NCBI RefSeq assembly: GCF_000296215.2
Contig: NZ_CP013949.1
Location: 1,791,501-1,855,500 of the forward strand
Source: Bradyrhizobium sp. CCGE-LA001
GTDB taxonomy: Bacteria; Pseudomonadota; Alphaproteobacteria; Rhizobiales; Xanthobacteraceae
Length of the DNA stretch: 64,000 nt
Direction: 5' to 3'
Below, in pieces: positions 49,917-59,451 of the stretch. Position numbers and translations under genes: made by a program. The number at the start of each line of letters is the position of its first letter. Within the stretch, counting starts at the first letter, position 1. The notes beneath the pieces were generated by a model. It was given only the letters and a program-made list of their open reading frames with translations, made no database searches and was not told the DNA's origin.

Positions 49917-50208
49917 TGCCGTGCTGCTGATCGCGCTCGCCTTCACCAGCATGCGGGTGACCAAGATGCACCGCGAGCTGGCGCGGTTGCGCAGCTATCA
50001 GGGGGAGTTCTCGACCATCGTCCAGGAGACGGCGGGTGCGTTCGACACGGTCATCCATGCGGCGCACGATTCCACCGCAAATCTCGGACGGCTCGCCAAT
50101 GTGCTGAGCACGAAGATCGATCAGGCCCACGAGGCGATCGCGGCACTCGATGCGAGGTCCGGGCTCCGGCCCGCCGCGAGCGCCGGTGTCGAAGTGAACA
50201 AGCATTGA
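49897..50208 (+). CDS. Small flagellar-locus membrane protein (DUF6468-like)
   Basis: 103 residues. One N-terminal membrane helix (MISYLVDAVLLIALAFTSMR) is followed by a coiled-coil-like helical part (KMHRELARLRSYQGEFSTIV) and a short C-terminal tail. It overlaps fliM by 20 bases and precedes fliN by 76, a position where alphaproteobacteria often carry a protein of this kind. It is of unknown function. Family name is from memory of the context rather than a database match. Confidence 0.72.
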   Translation: MISYLVDAVLLIALAFTSMRVTKMHRELARLRSYQGEFSTIVQETAGAFDTVIHAAHDSTANLGRLANVLSTKIDQAHEAIAALDARSGLRPAASAGVEVNKH

Positions 50209-50284
50209 AGCCGAAGCCGGCGAAGACGATACGGCCGGAACGCCACGGTGCTCCGGCAGCGGAAATACCAAGAGGCGATACCAA

Positions 50285-50674
50285 ATGGCGCAATCCTTCG
50301 ACTATGACTCTGCCACGCGAGCATCGGCATCCGACGAAGGGCATGCCGACACATCTCCACTGGAGCGGCTGGCGGAGATCGCCGCGCGCACGGCGGAGGA
50401 GACCGGCAAGTTCGCCAATGTCGATGCCATCCTGCGCATTCCCGTCACCATGCAGGTCGTGCTGGGGTCCGCGACCATTCCGGTGGCGAACCTGATGAAG
50501 CTAGGCCGCGGCGCCGTGGTGCCGCTCGATCACCGGGTCGGCGAACCCGTTGATGTCGTCGTCAACGGCCGCATCGTGGCCCGCGGCGAGGTGGTCGTGG
50601 TCGAAGAGGACAATTCCCGCTTCGGCGTCTCATTGACGGAGATCGTCGGTCCGCTGGGGCAGGGTGACACCTGA
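50285..50674 (+). CDS. fliN: Flagellar motor switch protein FliN
   Basis: 129 residues. The C-terminal SpoA domain is plain: RIPVTMQVVLGSATIPVANL, LGRGAVVPLDHRVGEPVDVV and GEVVVVEEDNSRFGVSLTEI. The first ~50 residues are variable. FliN forms the lower C-ring and docks the export apparatus. fliG follows after 2 bases. Confidence 0.95.
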   Translation: MAQSFDYDSATRASASDEGHADTSPLERLAEIAARTAEETGKFANVDAILRIPVTMQVVLGSATIPVANLMKLGRGAVVPLDHRVGEPVDVVVNGRIVARGEVVVVEEDNSRFGVSLTEIVGPLGQGDT

Positions 50675-50676
50675 CC

Positions 50677-51717
50677 ATGGCGGCACAGGTCGGCATCGCT
50701 CCCGTCAAGCCGCGAGGCGTCGCCACGCTGGGCGGCACGGAGAAGGTCGCGGCGCTCCTGCTGGCCATGGGGCGGCAGGCGGCCGCGAGCGTGCTTCAGC
50801 AGTTCGAACCGCAGGAGATCCGCATCGTCACCAAGGCCGCGGCCGAGCTGCGGCCGATCACGGCGCAGGAGCTGGAGGGGATCGTCGAGGAGTTCGCCCA
50901 GCAATTCTCGATGGGCGCCAACATCCTCGGCACGCTCGGCGGCCTGGAAGCCGTGCTCGGCGACGTGCTTCCGGCCGACCAGGTTTCGCAGATCATGTCC
51001 GACCTGCTCGGCAATTCGAGCCGGTCGGTCTGGGACCGGGTATCGTCGGTGTCCGAAAACTCGCTGGCGAGCTATCTCTCCAAGGAGCATCCGCAGACGG
51101 CGGCGCTGATCCTGTCCAAGGTCAAGCCGGCCTGCGCTGCCAAGGTCATGAGCCAGCTGCCCTCGAGCCTGCGCAACGAGCTGATGCGGCGCGTCCTGAG
51201 CCTCAAGCCGATCGTCGACGACGCCATGCGCATCATCGAGAAGACGCTGCATGAGGACCTGACGCTCAACTTCGCCCGCAACCTTGGCGCCGATACCTAC
51301 GCCCGCGTCGCCGACATCATCAACAAGATGGAGCGTGGCCACATCGAGGACATGCTGAAGAGCCTGTCGGAGAAGCGGCCGAAATCGGCCGAAGTGCTGA
51401 AGGAGCTGCTCTTCACCTTCGACGACGTCACAAACCTGACGCCGAAGGCACGCACCATGATCTTCGACCAGGTGCCGACCGACCGCATCGTCGTCGCACT
51501 GAAGGGGACCGACAAGAACTTCCGCGAGCTGATCCTGTCCTCGGTCGCCTCGCGCGTCCGCCGCGTCGTCGAGCACGAGCTCGCCATCGGCGAGCCGTCG
51601 AACCAGCGCGACGTACTGGAAGCGCGGCGCGTGATCACCGATCTCGCGCTCGACCTCGCGGAGAAGGGTGAAATCGAGCTCAATCCCGAGCAGGAGGATG
51701 AGCTGGTCTTCCGCTGA
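50677..51717 (+). CDS. fliG: Flagellar motor switch protein FliG
   Basis: 346 residues, standard length. FliG binds FliF at its N-terminus and MotA at its C-terminus and turns stator force into rotation. The three armadillo-type domains are visible: AALLLAMGRQAAASVLQQFE at the start, EHPQTAALILSKVKPACAAK in the middle (EHPQT motif), and LLFTFDDVTNLTPKARTMIF with the charged torque helix near the end. It follows fliN directly and precedes flhB by 13 bases. Confidence 0.97.
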   Translation: MAAQVGIAPVKPRGVATLGGTEKVAALLLAMGRQAAASVLQQFEPQEIRIVTKAAAELRPITAQELEGIVEEFAQQFSMGANILGTLGGLEAVLGDVLPADQVSQIMSDLLGNSSRSVWDRVSSVSENSLASYLSKEHPQTAALILSKVKPACAAKVMSQLPSSLRNELMRRVLSLKPIVDDAMRIIEKTLHEDLTLNFARNLGADTYARVADIINKMERGHIEDMLKSLSEKRPKSAEVLKELLFTFDDVTNLTPKARTMIFDQVPTDRIVVALKGTDKNFRELILSSVASRVRRVVEHELAIGEPSNQRDVLEARRVITDLALDLAEKGEIELNPEQEDELVFR

Positions 51718-51730
51718 CCGCTGAACGGGC

Positions 51731-52816
51731 ATGGCAGAAACATCCGACAAGGAGAGCAGAACAGAAGAGCCGACCGAGAAGAAAGTCCGTGATGCGCTCG
51801 AGCAGGGCAAAATTCCGGTCTCTCGGGAGGCTTCCATCCTCGCCTCGATGGCGGCGTTGATGGTGATCCTGTCTTTCCTGATCGGCCAGGGCGTGCAGCA
51901 ACTGACGCCGACGCTGAAGAGCTTTCTCGACGATCCCGAAGGCTTCCCGCTCACGACGGGGGCGGATGCGCAGAACCTGCTCACCGTGGTGGGCCTGCAG
52001 GCGCTGCAATTCCTGATGCCGCTGATCGTCATCATGATGGCGTTCGGCCTTGCATCCTCGCTGCTGCAGAATGCGCCGCGCCTCGTGCTCGACCGCATCA
52101 AGCCGGACTTGTCGCGCATCTCCCCGGTCAGCGGCTGGAGCCGGCTGTTCGGATCGCAAGGCCTGGTCGAGTTCGCCAAGTCGCTGTTCAAGCTTGCCTC
52201 GGTGACCGCCGTCGTCGCCTTCGTGCTGCGATCGTCGGAAGCGAAGGCATTCGAGGCGATGTACACCGATCCGGTTGCGCTGCCGGAGATGATCCTCAAC
52301 ATCGCGATGCGGATCGTATCGGCGATCTGCATCGCGACCATCGTCCTGGTCGCGATCGATCTCGCCTGGTCGCGCTTCCACTGGCGGCGCGAGCTCCGCA
52401 TGACCAAGCAGGAGATCAAGGACGAGCACAAGCAGGCGGAAGGCGATCCGCTGATCAAGGCACGTTTGCGCTCGCTCGCGCGTGACCGCTCGCGCCAGCG
52501 CATGATCGCCTCCGCCGCGCGCGCAACGCTGGTGATCGCGAATCCGACGCACTTCGCGATCGCGCTGCGCTACAAGCGCGAGGAGAACGCCGCGCCGCTC
52601 GTGGTCGCCAAGGGCATGGACGTGATCGCGCTGAAGATCCGCGAAGTCGCCGAGCAGAACCGAATTCCCGTTATCGAGAACAAGGCGCTGGCGCGCGCAC
52701 TCTACGAAGCGGTTCAGGTCGATCAGGTGATCCCGGCGGAATTCTTCCGTCCCGTCGCCGAGATCATCTATTTCCTCCAGTCCAAGCAGGCGGCGCGGTC
52801 CGAGAAGGTCCCATAG
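51731..52816 (+). CDS. flhB: Flagellar export-gate protein FlhB
   Basis: 361 residues. FlhB is the substrate-specificity switch of the export gate. Four membrane helices occupy about 30-215, the N-terminus has TEEPTEKKVRDALEQGKIPV, and the cytoplasmic domain carries the autocleavage motif NPTH (in VIANPTHFAIALRYKREENA). The C-terminal tail ends VAEIIYFLQSKQAARSEKVP. It closes the motA-flhB segment; flgB begins 86 bases later. Confidence 0.97.
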   Translation: MAETSDKESRTEEPTEKKVRDALEQGKIPVSREASILASMAALMVILSFLIGQGVQQLTPTLKSFLDDPEGFPLTTGADAQNLLTVVGLQALQFLMPLIVIMMAFGLASSLLQNAPRLVLDRIKPDLSRISPVSGWSRLFGSQGLVEFAKSLFKLASVTAVVAFVLRSSEAKAFEAMYTDPVALPEMILNIAMRIVSAICIATIVLVAIDLAWSRFHWRRELRMTKQEIKDEHKQAEGDPLIKARLRSLARDRSRQRMIASAARATLVIANPTHFAIALRYKREENAAPLVVAKGMDVIALKIREVAEQNRIPVIENKALARALYEAVQVDQVIPAEFFRPVAEIIYFLQSKQAARSEKVP

Positions 52817-52902
52817 ATTTCCGAGGACGGCGCGGGCCGCATCAGCCTGACGAAAGCTTGTCACCCTAAGCTTGCCCCAACAGAACATAACGGGGCGCTG
52901 TC

Positions 52903-53283
52903 GTGGGACCGCTTTATCTCTTCGAACTGGCATCGTCGCAGGCGCGCTATCTCGAGCTCCGCCAGTCGACCATCGCCACCAACGTCGCCAACGCCAACAC
53001 GCCGGGTTTCAAGGCGCGCGACGTCGAGCCCTTCAACAAGGTGCTCGATGGCATGCCGGTCAGGCTCGCGATGACGTCGCCATCGCACATGCAGCTGTCC
53101 GCAGCGGAGACCGACACGCGCAAGATCGACAAGAAGGACAGTTGGGAAGTCGTGCACTCCGGCAACTCCGTCAGCCTCGAGCAGGAGATGATCAAGGGCA
53201 GCGACGTCAGTCGCGACTATTCGATGAACTCGGCGATCGTGCGCTCGTTCCACCGCATGGTCCTGTCGAGCGCAAAGGCCTGA
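52903..53283 (+). CDS. flgB: Flagellar basal-body rod protein FlgB
   Basis: 126 residues, usual for FlgB, the first rod subunit. The rod-family motif appears as YLELRQSTIATNVANANTPG, and the C-terminal helix includes VSRDYSMNSAIVRSFHRMVL. The start is GTG at 52903 with a modest GGGG ribosome site. flgC follows after 11 bases. Confidence 0.94.
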   Translation: MGPLYLFELASSQARYLELRQSTIATNVANANTPGFKARDVEPFNKVLDGMPVRLAMTSPSHMQLSAAETDTRKIDKKDSWEVVHSGNSVSLEQEMIKGSDVSRDYSMNSAIVRSFHRMVLSSAKA

Positions 53284-53294
53284 GGTGAATTGAC

Positions 53295-53711
53295 ATGCTG
53301 GACTCCCTACAATCGTCATTGACGGTCGCAAGCTCCGGGCTCGAAGCGCAATCGACCCGTATGCGCATTGTCTCGGAAAACCTCGCGAACGCGACCTCGA
53401 CCGGGCGCACCGCCGGCGCCGATCCGTATCAGCGCAAGACCATCACGTTCGATGCCGCCATGGATCGGGCCTCGGGCGCGCAGCTTGCGAAGGTAAAGGA
53501 AATCGGGGTCGACACAACGCCGTATCGTGTCGAGTACGATCCGGGGCATCCCGCCGCCGACAAGGCTGGCTACGTCAAGCTGCCGAACGTCAACATGATG
53601 ATCGAGATGGCCGACATGCGCGAGGTCAACCGGTCCTATGAAGCCAATCTCCAGGTCGTGAAGCAGGTGAGATCGATGCTTGGCATGACCATCGATCTCC
53701 TGAGGAGCTGA
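53295..53711 (+). CDS. flgC: Flagellar basal-body rod protein FlgC
   Basis: 138 residues. FlgC is a proximal rod subunit. The rod motif [20 protein letters not shown] at the start and [20 protein letters not shown] with [13 protein letters not shown] at the end are typical. It precedes fliE by 2 bases. Confidence 0.96.
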   Translation: MLDSLQSSLTVASSGLEAQSTRMRIVSENLANATSTGRTAGADPYQRKTITFDAAMDRASGAQLAKVKEIGVDTTPYRVEYDPGHPAADKAGYVKLPNVNMMIEMADMREVNRSYEANLQVVKQVRSMLGMTIDLLRS

Positions 53712-53713
53712 CA

Positions 53714-54043
53714 ATGCTTGAGGCAATTTCATCGACGGCGATCTCCGCGGGCCAGGCGGCAAGCCGGGCGACCGAGACGCAGGCGATCTCGCCGGCGGCG
53801 ACGACCGCGATTCAGTCCGGTGACGAGCTCGGCTTCGAATCGGTGATGAAGCAGGTGACGACCGACGCGATCGGAACGCTCAAGGCGGGCGAGGCGGCGT
53901 CGATCTCGGCGATGCAGGGCAAGGAATCGACGCGGCGCGTCGTGGAGGCGCTGATGTCGGCCGAGCAGGCCTTGCAGACCGCGGTCGCCGTTCGCGACAA
54001 GGTCGTGCAGGCCTATCAAGAAGTCGTTCGGATGTCGATTTGA
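53714..54043 (+). CDS. fliE: Flagellar hook-basal body adaptor FliE
   Basis: 109 residues. FliE joins the MS ring to the rod. The family's C-terminal end, LMSAEQALQTAVAVRDKVVQ followed by AYQEVVRMSI, is the diagnostic part. The N-terminal 30 residues are Ala/Ser/Thr-rich and variable. It sits between flgC and flgG as in other rhizobia. Confidence 0.94.
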   Translation: MLEAISSTAISAGQAASRATETQAISPAATTAIQSGDELGFESVMKQVTTDAIGTLKAGEAASISAMQGKESTRRVVEALMSAEQALQTAVAVRDKVVQAYQEVVRMSI

Positions 54044-54061
54044 TCTGAAGGAGTGACGATC

Positions 54062-54850
54062 GTGAAATCGCTCGCCATCGCGGCCACGGGCATGAATGCC
54101 CAGCAGACCAACGTCGAGGTCATCGCCAACAACATCGCCAACATCAACTCGACCTCGTACAAGCGGGCGCGTGCGGAGTTCACCGATCTGTTCTATCAGA
54201 TGGACCGCATGCAGGGCGTCGCCAACGTCAACGGCTCCTCGCCGATCCCGGAAGGCAGCAATCTCGGCCTCGGCGTCAAGTCGGCGGCGATCCGCAAGCT
54301 GCACATCCAGGGTGCGCTGACGCAGACCGGAAATCCCTACGACCTCGCGATCAACGGCCGCGGCTGGTTTCAGGTGCTCGGCCCGAACAACGAGGTGCAA
54401 TACACGCGCGCGGGCTCGTTCAACACCAATGCCAACGGCCAGCTCGTCACGATCGACGGCTATCTGCTGGATCCCGCGATCACGGTGCCGCAGGGAACGG
54501 TCGAGGTCACGGTCAACCAGACCGGCCAGATGTTCGCCAAGCTGGACACCGAAATCAATCCGCGGCAGATCGGCCAGCTCAATCTCGCCAATTTCGCCAA
54601 CGAAGCAGGCCTCGAGCCGCTCGGCAGCAATCTCTACCGCGAGACCACGGCCTCCGGCACCCCCGTGGTCGGGCTGCCCGGCGACGCCGGCTACGGCAAG
54701 ATCAACCAGCGCTACCTCGAGGCCTCCAACGTCGATCCGGTCAAGGAAATCACCGAGCTGATCTCGGCCCAGCGCGCCTACGAAATGAACGCCAAGGTCA
54801 TCCAGGCCTCGGATGAAATGGCCTCGACGGTCTCGAAGGGCATGCGCTAG
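54062..54850 (+). CDS. flgG: Flagellar distal rod protein FlgG
   Basis: 262 residues from the GTG at 54062, which has AAGGAG 8 bases upstream and gives the usual length; a GTG 3 codons earlier (54053) is less likely. FlgG builds the distal rod. Motifs: [20 protein letters not shown] at the N-terminus, [20 protein letters not shown] in the core, and [20 protein letters not shown] at the C-terminus. flgA follows after 13 bases. Confidence 0.96.
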   Translation: MKSLAIAATGMNAQQTNVEVIANNIANINSTSYKRARAEFTDLFYQMDRMQGVANVNGSSPIPEGSNLGLGVKSAAIRKLHIQGALTQTGNPYDLAINGRGWFQVLGPNNEVQYTRAGSFNTNANGQLVTIDGYLLDPAITVPQGTVEVTVNQTGQMFAKLDTEINPRQIGQLNLANFANEAGLEPLGSNLYRETTASGTPVVGLPGDAGYGKINQRYLEASNVDPVKEITELISAQRAYEMNAKVIQASDEMASTVSKGMR

Positions 54851-54863
54851 TTCCGGTGTCTGG

Positions 54864-55340
54864 ATGTTGAAAAGGATGGGCTGGATCATGCGCGGGGTGG
54901 CCGCCGTGCTGCTGGTGCTCGTCTCGGCGCGCCTTGCCGCGGCCGAGGAGAAGCGGCTGCCGGTGCCGGCCGTCTCGATCCGGACGGGCGAATTGATCCG
55001 GGACGACATGATCATCGAGCGCGGCTTTGCGCCGAATCTGCTCGGCGTCGCCATGTTCATCGAAGGACGTCAGGTCCTGGTCGGCCGCATGGCCCGGCGC
55101 ACGCTGTTGCCGGGCCAGCCGATCCCGACCAATGCGGTGGAGGATCCCTGGACGGTCGCTCGCGGCGCCATGGTCAAGGTCGTGGTCGAAGACAGCGGCC
55201 TGTCCATCGTCACCTACGGCTCGGCGATGCAGTCGGGCGCGGCCGGCGCGCTCATTCCGGTGCGCAATACCGACACCGGCGTGATCATCAGGGGTGTCGT
55301 GCAGCCGGACGGCACGGTCAAGGTCGTGGACGGGTCATGA
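54864..55340 (+). CDS. flgA: Flagellar P-ring assembly chaperone FlgA
   Basis: 158 residues from the ATG at 54864 (an ATG at 54888 is an alternative and may have the better ribosome site). A signal peptide (about 8-27, AAVLLVLVSARLAAAEE) sends it to the periplasm, where it helps build the FlgI P-ring. The SAF-like domain with IRTGELIRDDMIIERGFAPN, TLLPGQPIPTNAVEDPWTVA and GVVQPDGTVKVVDGS is present. It is the short alphaproteobacterial form, lacking the N-terminal third of E. coli FlgA. It overlaps flgI by 4 bases. Confidence 0.92.
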   Translation: MLKRMGWIMRGVAAVLLVLVSARLAAAEEKRLPVPAVSIRTGELIRDDMIIERGFAPNLLGVAMFIEGRQVLVGRMARRTLLPGQPIPTNAVEDPWTVARGAMVKVVVEDSGLSIVTYGSAMQSGAAGALIPVRNTDTGVIIRGVVQPDGTVKVVDGS

Positions 55341-56467
55341 CCAGAATCCTGCTCGCGCTCGTCCTCCTCTTCGCCGCCACCAGCGCCCACGCCGCCGTCC
55401 GCATCAAGGACATCGCGGACATCAAGGGACTGCGCGAGAACCAGATCGTCGGCTATGGCCTCGTCATCGGCCTGAACGGCACCGGGGACACGCTGCGCAA
55501 TGCGCCGTTCACGGAGCAATCCTTGCAATCGATGCTCGAGAACATGGGCATCAACGTCAGGAACGAGGCGACGAGCACCAACAATCCCACCCGGCCGACC
55601 ACGCTGCGCACGCGCAACGTCGCGGCCGTGATGGTGACCGCGGACCTGCCGCCGTCGATCGGCGCCGGCGAGCGGATGGACGTGACCGTGTCGTCGCTTG
55701 GCGATGCGACCTCACTGCTCGGCGGCACGTTGGTGATGACATCGCTGCGGGCGGCGGACGGCGCGGTCTATGCGGTGGCGCAGGGCGCGATCACGGTGGC
55801 CGGCTACAGTGTCGGCGGCCAGGCACAGAACGTCAGCCAGGGCACGCCGACCGCGGGACGCATTCCGAACGGCGCGCTGGTCGAGCGCGAGGTGCAGGGC
55901 AGTCTCCACGAGATGGAATTCCTGGTGCTGGAGCTCAAGAACCCCGACTTCGTCACCGCGACGCGCATCCTCGACGCCATCAACCGCTATGCCGGCGGCC
56001 GGTATCGCGCACAGATCGCCTTCGAACGCGACTATCGTACGATCGTGCTGTCGAAGCCGCGCCACATCGGCCCGGTCCGGTTCCTGGCGGAAATCGGCGA
56101 GCTGACGGTCGAGCCGGATACGCCGGCGCGGGTGGTGATCAACGAGCGCACCGGCACGGTGGTGATCGGACGCGACGTGAGGATATCGACCGTTGCCGTG
56201 ACGCACGGCAATCTGACGGTTCGCGTCACGGAGATGCCGGTGGTTTCGCAGCCGGCGCCGTTCTCGCGTGGGCAGACCGTCGTCGTTCCGCAGACGGTGG
56301 TCGAGGCTAACGAGGCCGGATCGCAGGTGGCGATCCTCAGCGGCGTTGACCTCCAGCGCCTGGTCCGCGGGCTCAACCAGATCGGCTTGAAGCCGTCAGG
56401 CATCATCGCCATCCTCCAGGCGATCAAGACGGCCGGCGCGCTCCAGGCCGACGTCATCGTGCAATGA
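55337..56467 (+). CDS. flgI: Flagellar P-ring protein FlgI
   Basis: 376 residues, standard. A signal peptide (1-19) precedes AAVRIKDIADIKGLRENQIV and GYGLVIGLNGTGDTLRNAPF, the strongest family marks; later GIIAILQAIKTAGALQADVI closes the protein. FlgI forms the peptidoglycan ring around the rod. The ATGA overlap with flgA suggests coupling. Confidence 0.97.
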   Translation: MTRILLALVLLFAATSAHAAVRIKDIADIKGLRENQIVGYGLVIGLNGTGDTLRNAPFTEQSLQSMLENMGINVRNEATSTNNPTRPTTLRTRNVAAVMVTADLPPSIGAGERMDVTVSSLGDATSLLGGTLVMTSLRAADGAVYAVAQGAITVAGYSVGGQAQNVSQGTPTAGRIPNGALVEREVQGSLHEMEFLVLELKNPDFVTATRILDAINRYAGGRYRAQIAFERDYRTIVLSKPRHIGPVRFLAEIGELTVEPDTPARVVINERTGTVVIGRDVRISTVAVTHGNLTVRVTEMPVVSQPAPFSRGQTVVVPQTVVEANEAGSQVAILSGVDLQRLVRGLNQIGLKPSGIIAILQAIKTAGALQADVIVQ

Positions 56468-56534
56468 TGCATAAGCGTCGTGCAAGCTTGGTCGCGCAAT
56501 GCTCTGGTCTCGACCGAGAATCGCGCGCGGCCCG

Positions 56535-57284
56535 ATGCTGAAGCTGGATCACAAAGCCAAACTCCTCCTCGTCGCGGTGTGGACGCTTGCGGGCGCTTCG
56601 CCTGTGTTGGCGCTGGACGAGGCGAAGCCGTCGAAGCCGCTCAACCTGTTGTCCTTCGCGCGCGCCCGTGCAGCCGGGCCGCCGAAGCCGGCGACCCCGA
56701 TTCCGGGCGCAGACGACATCCGTGCCACCGCGTGGGCGGCCGAGGATTCAAGCCCCGCCGTCACCGGCGCAGTACCGGCTGCCGAGACGCCCGCGCCGGC
56801 GCCGGCGCCTGTCCGTGCAGCCAAGCCCGGTGCCGTTACAGCGCCGCCGAAGCCCCCAGCGCCACAGGCCACTGTCCCCGCCGACAACGAGGTCGCGTTG
56901 TTCTGTAGCAACGTCGCCGATCCCGCCGTCGATGCAAGACTGGCCTGGCAGCTCAAGGAGCTGGAGAAGGCCGAGAGCCTGCTGCGCGAGCGCATCGCCG
57001 AGGTCGAAACCAAGCGTGCCGAATACGAGAAGTGGATGGCGCTACGCGACGAGTTCCTGAAGAAGGCCGAAGCCAGCGTGGTCGAGATCTATTCGCGCAT
57101 GAAGCCCGAGGCTGCCGCAACCCAGATCGCCGGAATGGCCGACGAGACCGCCGCCGCCGTGCTGGCCAAGCTCAGTCCGCGGAGCTCGAGTGCGATCTTC
57201 AACGAGATGGATACGGCGCGCGCGGCGCACCTTGCGGACCTGCTCGGCGGGATGCGCCGCGCGGACGACGGAAAGACCAGATAG
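56535..57284 (+). CDS. motE: MotE-like flagellar protein (MgtE-N-like domain)
   Basis: 249 residues from the ATG at 56535. A hydrophobic N-terminal signal (about 9-27) is followed by a Pro/Ala-rich spacer to about residue 110, then a coiled coil (LAWQLKELEKAESLLRERIA) and a C-terminal MgtE-N-like unit (MKPEAAATQIAGMADETAAA). MotE in rhizobia is a periplasmic helper of the motor protein MotC. Its place between flgI and flgH is exactly where rhizobial motE lies. The name rests on position and domain layout. Confidence 0.82.
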   Translation: MLKLDHKAKLLLVAVWTLAGASPVLALDEAKPSKPLNLLSFARARAAGPPKPATPIPGADDIRATAWAAEDSSPAVTGAVPAAETPAPAPAPVRAAKPGAVTAPPKPPAPQATVPADNEVALFCSNVADPAVDARLAWQLKELEKAESLLRERIAEVETKRAEYEKWMALRDEFLKKAEASVVEIYSRMKPEAAATQIAGMADETAAAVLAKLSPRSSSAIFNEMDTARAAHLADLLGGMRRADDGKTR

Positions 57285-57986
57285 ATGAAGAAGCCGATCC
57301 TCATCCTCGCGCTCGCATCTGTGGCCCTGGGGGGATGCTACCACGACCCGGCCGAAGTCCTGACCGGCCCGAGACTGTCCCCGGTCGGCAGCGGCCTGCG
57401 GACGCAGGCCGATCCGATCCCGGTGACGCCCCGGATGCGCACGCCCGTCAGCTATCGCTCGACCTGGGACGACGGCACCGATCTCTATCGCGATCCCCGG
57501 GCACGGCGCACCGGCGACGTCGTGACGGTGATCATCTCGATGCAGGACAAGGCCAAGCTCGACAACAAGACCGACCGCTCACGCGATTCGCAGATCAAGT
57601 TCGGGCTCGACTGGCTGATGGACGTGGCCGGATGGAAAGACACGGGCTCGGCCAACGCCAATCTCAGTACCAATACCCAGATCAAGGGCAACGGTCAGAT
57701 CGATCGCACCGAGGACATCAAGCTGTCCATCGCGGCCATCGTCACCGACGTGTTGCCGAACGGCAATATGATGATCAGCGGCTCGCAGGAATTTCGCGTC
57801 AACACCGAGATGCGCGTGCTCAACGTCGGCGGCATCGTGCGCCCGCGCGACATCTCGCGGGCCAACACGATCTCCTACGACAAGATCGCCGAGGCGCGCG
57901 TGTCCTATGGCGGTCGCGGAAATCTGTCTGACGTGCAACAGCCTGGATGGGGACATCGGATCTATGACGCCGTGGCTCCATTCTGA
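57285..57986 (+). CDS. flgH: Flagellar L-ring protein FlgH
   Basis: 233 residues, a lipoprotein: ASVALGGC carries the lipobox with Cys18. FlgH forms the outer-membrane ring. Motifs: YRDPRARRTGDVVTVIISMQ, KGNGQIDRTEDIKLSIAAIV and LPNGNMMISGSQEFRVNTEM. It begins directly after the motE stop (TAG then ATG). Confidence 0.97.
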   Translation: MKKPILILALASVALGGCYHDPAEVLTGPRLSPVGSGLRTQADPIPVTPRMRTPVSYRSTWDDGTDLYRDPRARRTGDVVTVIISMQDKAKLDNKTDRSRDSQIKFGLDWLMDVAGWKDTGSANANLSTNTQIKGNGQIDRTEDIKLSIAAIVTDVLPNGNMMISGSQEFRVNTEMRVLNVGGIVRPRDISRANTISYDKIAEARVSYGGRGNLSDVQQPGWGHRIYDAVAPF

Positions 57987-58028
57987 GATCCGCGCCGGCC
58001 GGGCCGTATCGCGAGGGCAGGGGACGTG

Positions 58029-58472
58029 ATGCGCCTGATCGCGGCCATCGTCGTGCTGACCCTCGTCGCGATCGGTGCGGGTGCGCTGGCCGGCCTGCAT
58101 CTGTTTGCGGCGGCCGAGCGTGCCGCCGACGCGAAGAAGAGCGCCGCGCCGCCGCCGCTGGCCTCGAGCTACACCGGCAGCGCACGGCTTCGAAAACTGT
58201 CGCCGATCGTGACCAATCTGGCCGCACCGGCCAACAACTGGGCCCGCGTCGAGGCTTCCATGGTGACCGAGAGCATGAGCGACGAGGATGCCGGCATCCT
58301 GGCTGCGCACATCAGCGAGGACATCGTCACTTATTTGCGCTCCGCCTCGGTCGTTCAGTTCGAGGGATCGCGCGGCCTCCAGCACCTGCGCGACGACCTC
58401 ATCGAGCGCGCCAATATCCGCTCCTCTGGAAAGGTCCGCGAATTGATCATTGAGACGTTGGTGATCCAGTGA
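58029..58472 (+). CDS. fliL: Flagellar basal body-associated protein FliL
   Basis: 147 residues from the ATG at 58029 (a GTG lies one codon earlier). One N-terminal membrane helix is followed by a periplasmic domain (KLSPIVTNLAAPANNWARVE and SDEDAGILAAHISEDIVTYL) and the usual C-terminal ERANIRSSGKVRELIIETLV. FliL acts near the stator. Its stop overlaps the fliP GTG by 4 bases. Confidence 0.9.
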   Translation: MRLIAAIVVLTLVAIGAGALAGLHLFAAAERAADAKKSAAPPPLASSYTGSARLRKLSPIVTNLAAPANNWARVEASMVTESMSDEDAGILAAHISEDIVTYLRSASVVQFEGSRGLQHLRDDLIERANIRSSGKVRELIIETLVIQ

Positions 58473-59209
58473 GAGTGAGAGTCCTGCTCCTCGCCTTGAT
58501 CCTGGCCGTTCTGCCCGAAGTGGCGCTGGCCCAGATTCCCGACCTCAACTCGCTGCTGCCGCCCGGCAACGGCTCCACCAGCGGCCGGATCATCCAGTTG
58601 ATGGCGCTGATCACGGTGCTGTCGGTTGCTCCGGGATTGCTCATCATGGTGACGAGCTTCACGCGCTTCGCCGTGGCGCTGTCGTTTCTGCGCGCCGGTC
58701 TCGGCCTCCAGACCACGCCGGCCAACCTCGTGCTGATCAGCCTCGCGCTGTTCATGACCTTCTACGTGATGGCGCCGACCTTCGACCGCGCCTGGGAGAG
58801 TGGCGTGCAGCCGCTGATGAAGAACGAGATCTCGGAGGAGGAGGCTTATCTGAAAATCACCGATCCATTCCGCGAGTTCATGCTGGCCCATGTCCGCGAC
58901 AAGGATCTGCAGACCTTCGAGGCGCTCGCCGCGGAGAGCTTCCGCAAGAAGTTCGACGACAAGCGCGTCGACATGCGCGTCATCATTCCCGCCTTCATGA
59001 TCTCCGAACTGCGGCGTTCGTTCGAGATCGGATTCCTCATCATCCTGCCGTTCCTCGTCATCGACATGATCGTGGCGACGCTGACCATGTCGATGGGCAT
59101 GATGATGATGCCGCCGACCATCCTCGCACTGCCGTTCAAGATGCTGTTCTTCGTGTTGATCGACGGCTGGAATCTGTTGGCGTCCGGACTGGTGCGCTCG
59201 TTCTCGTGA
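58469..59209 (+). CDS. fliP: Flagellar export-gate protein FliP
   Basis: 246 residues. FliP is the main pore protein of the export gate. A cleavable signal peptide (1-21) is followed by LMALITVLSVAPGLLIMVTS, FTRFAVALSFLRAGLGLQTT and the C-terminal MSMGMMMMPPTILALPFKML, all strongly conserved. Its start is GTG at 58469 in GTGA overlap with fliL. fliQ and fliR are not in the window; the flagellin block follows. Confidence 0.97.
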   Translation: MRVRVLLLALILAVLPEVALAQIPDLNSLLPPGNGSTSGRIIQLMALITVLSVAPGLLIMVTSFTRFAVALSFLRAGLGLQTTPANLVLISLALFMTFYVMAPTFDRAWESGVQPLMKNEISEEEAYLKITDPFREFMLAHVRDKDLQTFEALAAESFRKKFDDKRVDMRVIIPAFMISELRRSFEIGFLIILPFLVIDMIVATLTMSMGMMMMPPTILALPFKMLFFVLIDGWNLLASGLVRSFS

Positions 59210-59362
59210 CGGAGCGCGGTTGCGAACCGCGCGATCATGGTTAGCGAATGGTAACCGCAAGACCCCCGTTACAGCCATGAAATTCAATGCGATTTTAATC
59301 CGGCGGCAAGATTCGGCGTGCTAGCAAGGCGTCACGGCGGGTTGGACCTCACCCACATCAGT

Positions 59363-59451
59363 CCAAAGGCATGATGCCGCCCCTCCGTACCGGTGAAAGC
59401 CCGGTATGTCCCCAAGTGAAAATGTAACGCGTACATAAAGGGACATTCGCA
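59363..59451 (+). promoter_or_regulatory. Structured flagellin-1 leader with Shine-Dalgarno sequestration
   Basis: The 53 bases 59363-59415 match the leader of the second flagellin at 50 positions. A hairpin (CGTACCGG with CCGGTATG) is followed by ATGTCCC (59406-59412), complementary to GGGACAT (59440-59446) in the ribosome site. A GGCATGATGCC palindrome opens the block. See the finding on flagellin leaders. Confidence 0.7.

Noticed and set aside
50530..52503. 657-codon minus-strand frame opposite fliG and flhB
   Set aside because: Antisense shadow of two well-recognised flagellar genes.
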